This document shows, piece by piece, positions 54,212-58,139 of a stretch of 58,139 nucleotides of DNA (positions are counted from its first letter, which is position 1; each line of letters opens with the position of its first letter). Origin of the DNA: Paenibacillus elgii NBRC 100335 (GTDB taxonomy: Bacteria > Bacillota > Bacilli > Paenibacillales > NBRC-103111). The notes beneath the pieces were generated by a model. The model ran no database searches. It was not told the DNA's origin and saw only the letters and a program-made list of their open reading frames with translations. The stretch covers positions 1-58,139 of the forward strand of contig NZ_BIMB01000046.1 of NCBI RefSeq assembly GCF_004000865.1, given 5' to 3'. The translations under genes and the position numbers were made by a program.

Positions 54212-54529
54212 CTATCGCTTCATCGAGTCCATCTCGTTGACATCCGTTGTTCCTTTGTTGCGGTACAGCGCAATCAGTATCGCAATGCCGACAGCCACTT
54301 CCGCCGCGGCCACCGTAATATTAAACAGCGAGAAAATTTGCCCGGTTAATCCGGGGTTGACGCCCAGCTTGGAAAAAGCGACGAGGTTCAGGTTGACGCT
54401 GTTGAGCATCAGCTCGACAGACAGCAAGACGATAACGGCATGCTTTTTCGACAGCGCTCCATACAATCCGATGCAGAATAGAATCGCTGCCAGCGTCAAG
54501 TAAGGCGTAGCCAGCCCGGTAGCTCCCAT
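54212..54529 (-). CDS. nuoK: NADH-quinone oxidoreductase subunit K
   Basis: A 105-residue, three-helix membrane subunit. [29 protein letters not shown] contains the conserved Glu residues of helix 2, and [17 protein letters not shown] the helix 3 Glu. Length is typical. It starts 4 bases after nuoJ ends and is followed by the structured gap before nuoL. Confidence 0.95.
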   Translation of the reverse strand: MGATGLATPYLTLAAILFCIGLYGALSKKHAVIVLLSVELMLNSVNLNLVAFSKLGVNPGLTGQIFSLFNITVAAAEVAVGIAILIALYRNKGTTDVNEMDSMKR

Positions 54530-54532
54530 CCC

Positions 54533-55060
54533 TCAGTCCTCCTCTCTCTTCGCCACGATGATCGCACCGATGAAAGCGACCGTCAGTAGCACCGACATCA
54601 ACTCGAACGGGATCACATGGTTGGAAAATAACAACTTCCCGATCTCCATCGTATTGTCCTGCATCGACGGGTATTCGCCGGAAGGAAGCTGCGATTTCTG
54701 GATCGCGTAGAAGATGATGCCGAACAGTCCCGCTGCCCCGACGAACAACAGTCCGTTATGCCACGGCCGCTTCGGCTCTTCTTCCTCTTCCTTCGTATGC
54801 TTGGTCATCATGATCCCGAAAATCATCAGAATGGAGATGGCGCCCGCATAGATCAAGATCTGAACGACGGCCACAAATTCCGCTTCGAGAACGATGTACA
54901 GCCCGGCCAGGCTGATGAACGTCAGCGCCACGGCCACGACCATGTGGACCACTTTGGTGAAGCTGAGCATGAAAATCGCCCCGCCGATGGCAAGCAGCGC
55001 ACAGATGAAAAATGCGATATTTTCGCCGCGGGACAAAAAGTCGACGATATTTCCGAACAT
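54533..55060 (-). CDS. nuoJ: NADH-quinone oxidoreductase subunit J
   Basis: A 175-residue, five-helix membrane subunit with the conserved YIVLEAEFVAVVQILIYAGAI segment and a short acidic loop (TKEEEEEP). The open frame extends upstream, but ATG 55060 overlaps the nuoI stop in a TAATG junction, the expected coupled start. It lies between nuoI and nuoK in standard order. Confidence 0.95.
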   Translation of the reverse strand: MFGNIVDFLSRGENIAFFICALLAIGGAIFMLSFTKVVHMVVAVALTFISLAGLYIVLEAEFVAVVQILIYAGAISILMIFGIMMTKHTKEEEEEPKRPWHNGLLFVGAAGLFGIIFYAIQKSQLPSGEYPSMQDNTMEIGKLLFSNHVIPFELMSVLLTVAFIGAIIVAKREED

Positions 55061-55503
55061 TATTTCGCCCCGCCTTTCGGAAGCGCCGAGTTGTTCTCCT
55101 TGCGCACGTTGTGATTGTTCTCGTTCAGCCATTGCAGGTTTTTGAACAAATCGTCGCGGCTATACGTGCTCAGCTCGAAGTTGTTGGTCATTACGATCGC
55201 TTCGGTCGGACATACTTCCGTGCACAGATCGCACAAAATGCAAATTTCAAAGTTAATATCGTACGTATCGATCACTTTTCCCTTTTTCTCGGGGTCCGGG
55301 TTCGGCTTACCGACCAAATTGATGCACTCCGTCGGGCAAATGCGCGCGCATTGGTTGCAGACAATGCACTTCTCGGGGTCAAAATGCTGGATGCCCCGGA
55401 ACCGGTCCGGCATTTGAAGCGGAACGTCGGGATAAGCGTAGGTCACTTTTTTCTGGGTCATGGATTTAAAGGTCACGCCCAGTCCCTTCATGATGCCCTT
55501 CAT
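55060..55503 (-). CDS. nuoI: NADH-quinone oxidoreductase subunit I, 2[4Fe-4S]
   Basis: A 147-residue peripheral subunit that carries electrons to the quinone site. Two ferredoxin motifs are complete: CIVCNQCARICP and CILCDLCTEVCP. The N-terminal MKGIMKGLGVTFKSM is the usual amphipathic helix; ATG 55503 follows AGGGTG. It lies between nuoH and nuoJ. Confidence 0.96.
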   Translation of the reverse strand: MKGIMKGLGVTFKSMTQKKVTYAYPDVPLQMPDRFRGIQHFDPEKCIVCNQCARICPTECINLVGKPNPDPEKKGKVIDTYDINFEICILCDLCTEVCPTEAIVMTNNFELSTYSRDDLFKNLQWLNENNHNVRKENNSALPKGGAK

Positions 55504-55548
55504 AGTCAATCACCCTTTCATCCTCGGCATCCGGCTGCCGGGTCCTTG

Positions 55549-56556
55549 TTACATCGCAATCGCCATATAGATGGCCGTTACAAAAATATTAACCAGCGCC
55601 AGCGGCAGCAGTACTTTCCAGCCGAGTCCCATCAGCTGGTCCACCCGAATCCGGGGCATCGTTGCGCGCAGCCAGAACAGGAAGAATACGATGAACGCAA
55701 ACTTCAGCAAAAACCAGATGATCCCCGGGATAAAATCGAGGAACGGAAGCGGTGCCTGCCATCCTCCCAAAAATACGGTCGTCGTCAAGCCGGCAATAGC
55801 GAACACATAGACGTATTCGGCAAGCATGAAAAAGGCAAAGCGGAAGCCGCTGTACTCGACGTGGTAGCCTGCAACCAGCTCCGACTCGGCCTCAGGCAAG
55901 TCGAAGGGCGTCCGGTTCAGCTCCGAAACGGCAGCAACGACAAACACGGCAAAGCCGATAATTTGCGGCAAAAAGTTCCAGTGCCAGAACCCGCCCGCCT
56001 GTCCTTCCACGATCGTGCGAAGGTTCATGCTGCCGGACATCATCACGACGCCTACGATGGAGATGACCAGCGGAATTTCGTAGCTGATCATCTGCGCAGC
56101 GGAGCGCATTCCGCCGAGCAGAGCATATTTGTTATTGGAAGCCCAGCCGCCGAGCACGATGCCGATGGTGGAGATTCCGGAAAGTGCGACATAGTACAGC
56201 ACTCCGACGTTCAGGTCGCTGCTGATCAGCCGGTCTGTGAACGGAATGGCCGCAATGACCGTAAACGCAGGAATAAACGTAATAACCGGAGCGAGGATGA
56301 AGAGCTCGCGCTCGGCTTTTTTCGGAATCGTGTCTTCTTTGATCAAGAGTTTGAATACGTCCGCGACGGATTGCAGCAGTCCAAGGGGGCCGACGCGATT
56401 CGGACCGATCCTCATCTGCATCCAGCCGATGACCTTGCGCTCGAAGTAGATCGCATACGTCACAAAGCCAAGCACGATCAAAAGCAGCACGACGCCCCAT
56501 GCGAAAAAAATGGCCGTATTCGTCCATGTTAACGGCTCTTGCAATAAATCCGGCAT
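55549..56556 (-). CDS. nuoH: NADH-quinone oxidoreductase subunit H
   Basis: A 335-residue membrane subunit with about 8 helices that forms part of the quinone cavity. Marks: RKVIGWMQMRIGPNRVGPLG, ELNRTPFDLPEAESELVAGY and RATMPRIRVDQLMGLGWK. ATG 56556 overlaps the nuoD stop (TGATG), with GGGGAGG upstream. nuoD is followed directly by nuoH, so nuoE, nuoF and nuoG are absent from their usual place. Confidence 0.96.
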   Translation of the reverse strand: MPDLLQEPLTWTNTAIFFAWGVVLLLIVLGFVTYAIYFERKVIGWMQMRIGPNRVGPLGLLQSVADVFKLLIKEDTIPKKAERELFILAPVITFIPAFTVIAAIPFTDRLISSDLNVGVLYYVALSGISTIGIVLGGWASNNKYALLGGMRSAAQMISYEIPLVISIVGVVMMSGSMNLRTIVEGQAGGFWHWNFLPQIIGFAVFVVAAVSELNRTPFDLPEAESELVAGYHVEYSGFRFAFFMLAEYVYVFAIAGLTTTVFLGGWQAPLPFLDFIPGIIWFLLKFAFIVFFLFWLRATMPRIRVDQLMGLGWKVLLPLALVNIFVTAIYMAIAM

Positions 56557-57659
56557 CAGCTATCTACCTCCCCGACAACGATATCGATGCCTCCGAGAAT
56601 GGTGATCAGGTTCGTCATCGTTTCGCCGACCAGCAGCTTCGGCAGGATTTGCAGATTGACGAATGACGGTCTGCGGAATTTCAGGCGGTACGGCTTATCT
56701 TTTCCTTTGGAAATAATATGGCAGCCGATTTCGCCGCGCGGCGATTCGATACCGGCATATACCTCTCCTTCGGCGGGACGAAGCACACGAGGCACCTTGC
56801 CCATGATCTCGCCTTCCGCCGGGAACTGCTCGACCGCCTGCTCCAGAATGCGCAGCGATTGGGTGATTTCCTCCAGCCGCAGCAAATATCTGGCGTAGCA
56901 ATCGCCGCCCGTGCTTACCGGGACGTCGAAATCGAAACGATTGTAAATGCTGTAAGGCTGGTCCTTCCGCAGGTCCCAGTTTACCCCCGTACAGCGCAGA
57001 TTTGCGCCGCTCAGCCCGTAGGCAATAGCCGTCTCCGCGTCGTATTTGCCGACGCCCTTGATCCGGGCCAGAAAAATTTCGTTCCCACTCACCAAATCGT
57101 TATATTGGTCCAGCTTGCCCCTCATGTAAGGGACAAACTCGCGCACCTTCTGAATCCAGCCTTCCGGCGCATCCCACTTGACCCCGCCGACCCGCATATA
57201 GTTGTACGTCAGCCGGGCGCCGCATAGCTCGTTGAACAGATCGATAATAATCTCCCGGTCGCGGAACGCGAACAAGAACGGGCTCATCGCCCCGATATCA
57301 AGCAAATACGTGCCCCACCAGACCATATGGCTGGCGATCCGCTGGAGTTCCATCACGATCAATCGCAAAAATTCTGCGCGCTCCGGGATTTCCAACTGCA
57401 TGAGCTTCTCCACGGCATTGACAAGCACGTAATTGTTCGTCATCGCCGATACATAGTCCAGCCGGTCGGTATAAGGAATAATTTGGGTGTAGGTTAAATT
57501 TTCGGCCAGCTTCTCCGTTCCCCGGTGCAGGTATCCCATGACCGGGATTGCTTCCGTGATGATTTCGCCGTCGAGCTTGACGACGATCCGAAACACTCCA
57601 TGCGTACTCGGATGCTGCGGGCCTACGTTCAGCAGCAGTTCTTCCGTTCTAATGGCCAA
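56556..57659 (-). CDS. nuoD: NADH-quinone oxidoreductase subunit D (49 kDa)
   Basis: A 367-residue quinone-binding subunit related to hydrogenase large subunits. LNVGPQHPSTHGVFR, the GYLHRGTEKLAE segment and GDCYARYLLRLEE are characteristic; the hydrogenase-type metal cysteines are absent, as expected. It uses a TTG start at 57659 (TTG-GCC-ATT-AGA), about 11 bases after GGAGG, and begins 7 bases after nuoC ends. Confidence 0.95.
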   Translation of the reverse strand: MAIRTEELLLNVGPQHPSTHGVFRIVVKLDGEIITEAIPVMGYLHRGTEKLAENLTYTQIIPYTDRLDYVSAMTNNYVLVNAVEKLMQLEIPERAEFLRLIVMELQRIASHMVWWGTYLLDIGAMSPFLFAFRDREIIIDLFNELCGARLTYNYMRVGGVKWDAPEGWIQKVREFVPYMRGKLDQYNDLVSGNEIFLARIKGVGKYDAETAIAYGLSGANLRCTGVNWDLRKDQPYSIYNRFDFDVPVSTGGDCYARYLLRLEEITQSLRILEQAVEQFPAEGEIMGKVPRVLRPAEGEVYAGIESPRGEIGCHIISKGKDKPYRLKFRRPSFVNLQILPKLLVGETMTNLITILGGIDIVVGEVDS

Positions 57660-57665
57660 ACTTCA

Positions 57666-58139
57666 TCACACCTCCGGGTCGAGCGGCTCATAATCTTTGC
57701 GCAGCGGATGACCGATCCAATCGTCAGACATCATAATCCGGCGCAGGTCGGGATGTCCCGGAAAATCAATACCGAACAAATCGTAGACCTCCCGTTCGTT
57801 CCAATTGGCCGTTGGCCAAATCGGAGTCGCGGAAGGAATGGACGGCGATTCCCGGTCCGTCTTCACTTTCACACAATAATTGCGCTTCGTTTCCAGCGAA
57901 ATAATATGGTAGGCCACTTCCATATGGGTCTCCATATCGATCCCGGACAAATTGCGCAAATAGTTCAGCTTCAGCTCCTCATGCGTCCGCAGCAGCTCCG
58001 CCACGTCCGGCCAGGCCTCGGCTTTAACAGTAACATAGGGAATATGCCCGTCTTTTTCATTAATAAAAGCTTCTTCGACCGCATCGGCGCGAAATTCTTT
58101 CAATATCGCCACGAGCCGATCCAGCAGCGGCTGGTTCGG
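57666..58139 (-). CDS. nuoC: NADH-quinone oxidoreductase subunit C (30 kDa), 5' end outside the window
   Basis: The C-terminal 157 codons of a complex I 30-kDa subunit, including LSGIDMETHMEVAYHIIS, the NWNEREVYDLFGI motif and GHPDLRRIMM with the family ending HPLRKDYEP. The frame stays open to the window edge (PNQPLLDRLVAILKEF), so the internal GTG at 58112 is probably not the start; nuoC is normally longer. nuoA and nuoB are expected beyond the edge. Confidence 0.93.
   Translation of the reverse strand, partial: PNQPLLDRLVAILKEFRADAVEEAFINEKDGHIPYVTVKAEAWPDVAELLRTHEELKLNYLRNLSGIDMETHMEVAYHIISLETKRNYCVKVKTDRESPSIPSATPIWPTANWNEREVYDLFGIDFPGHPDLRRIMMSDDWIGHPLRKDYEPLDPEV

Noticed and set aside
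55012..56532. Long plus-strand frame opposite nuoH and nuoI
   Set aside because: An antisense shadow; the minus-strand frames carry clear complex I motifs.

Overview
The window looks like chromosomal DNA of a motile, endospore-forming, S-layer-bearing member of the Paenibacillaceae (Paenibacillus or a close relative). This rests on gene content and order: a flagellar filament region joined to degS-degU and comF, several sporulation genes (spoIID, spoIIQ, spoIIID, an alpha/beta SASP), three SLH-domain proteins with a csaB-type pyruvyltransferase, and an nuo operon without nuoEFG. No rRNA, tRNA, CRISPR array, insertion sequence or prophage is visible. Nearly all genes lie on the minus strand. 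The first ~8.5 kb is visibly more AT-rich than the rest.

Layout. (1) 1-8.5 kb: late flagellar genes with three related GT2 glycosyltransferases. One of these, at the left edge, is broken by an in-frame TAG. fliD stands alone on the plus strand and converges on flaG-fliS-fliT; flagellin (hag) follows, with csrA and fliW. (2) 8.5-18.1 kb: DUF6470-flgL-flgK-flgN-flgM, yvyF, comFC, comFA, a small membrane protein, then degU-degS. (3) 18.2-31 kb: a secreted phosphodiester-glycosidase-like protein, metK with an unusual leader, a SASP gene, a small secreted protein, a major S-layer-like protein and a 1260-residue SLH protein. (4) 31.1-38.5 kb: tagO, csaB, DUF5693, phosphohexomutase, fabZ and a pgsA-family gene. 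(5) 38.7-46.3 kb: epuA, flhP, flhO, mbl, spoIIID, spoIIQ, spoIID, murA, ywzB. (6) 46.3-48.9 kb: a subtilisin-like SLH protease. (7) 49.1-58.1 kb: nuoC-D-H-I-J-K-L-M-N, with nuoC cut by the window end.

How the genes fit together. FlgM, FlgN, FliS, FliT, FliW and CsrA are the export and regulatory partners of the filament proteins FlgK, FlgL, FliD and flagellin. Sequences matching SigD promoters (TAAA, 14-16 bases, CGATA core) precede fliD, flaG, hag and flgM. A perfect one also precedes the 1260-residue SLH gene, which suggests that this envelope protein is part of the motility regulon. The hag leader carries a hairpin presenting GGA in a hexaloop, the expected CsrA site. TagO and CsaB plausibly build and pyruvylate the secondary wall polymer to which the SLH proteins bind. 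SigF-like and SigE-like promoters precede spoIIQ and spoIIID.

The least explained signals are non-coding: a nested 83-base hairpin between spoIIID and mbl, a terminator with possible alternative pairing in the metK leader, a plus-strand terminator-like switch between pgsA and fabZ, a nested hairpin between nuoK and nuoL, and a terminator-like hairpin just ahead of fliW. All calls were made by eye from the sequence; no database search or folding program was run.
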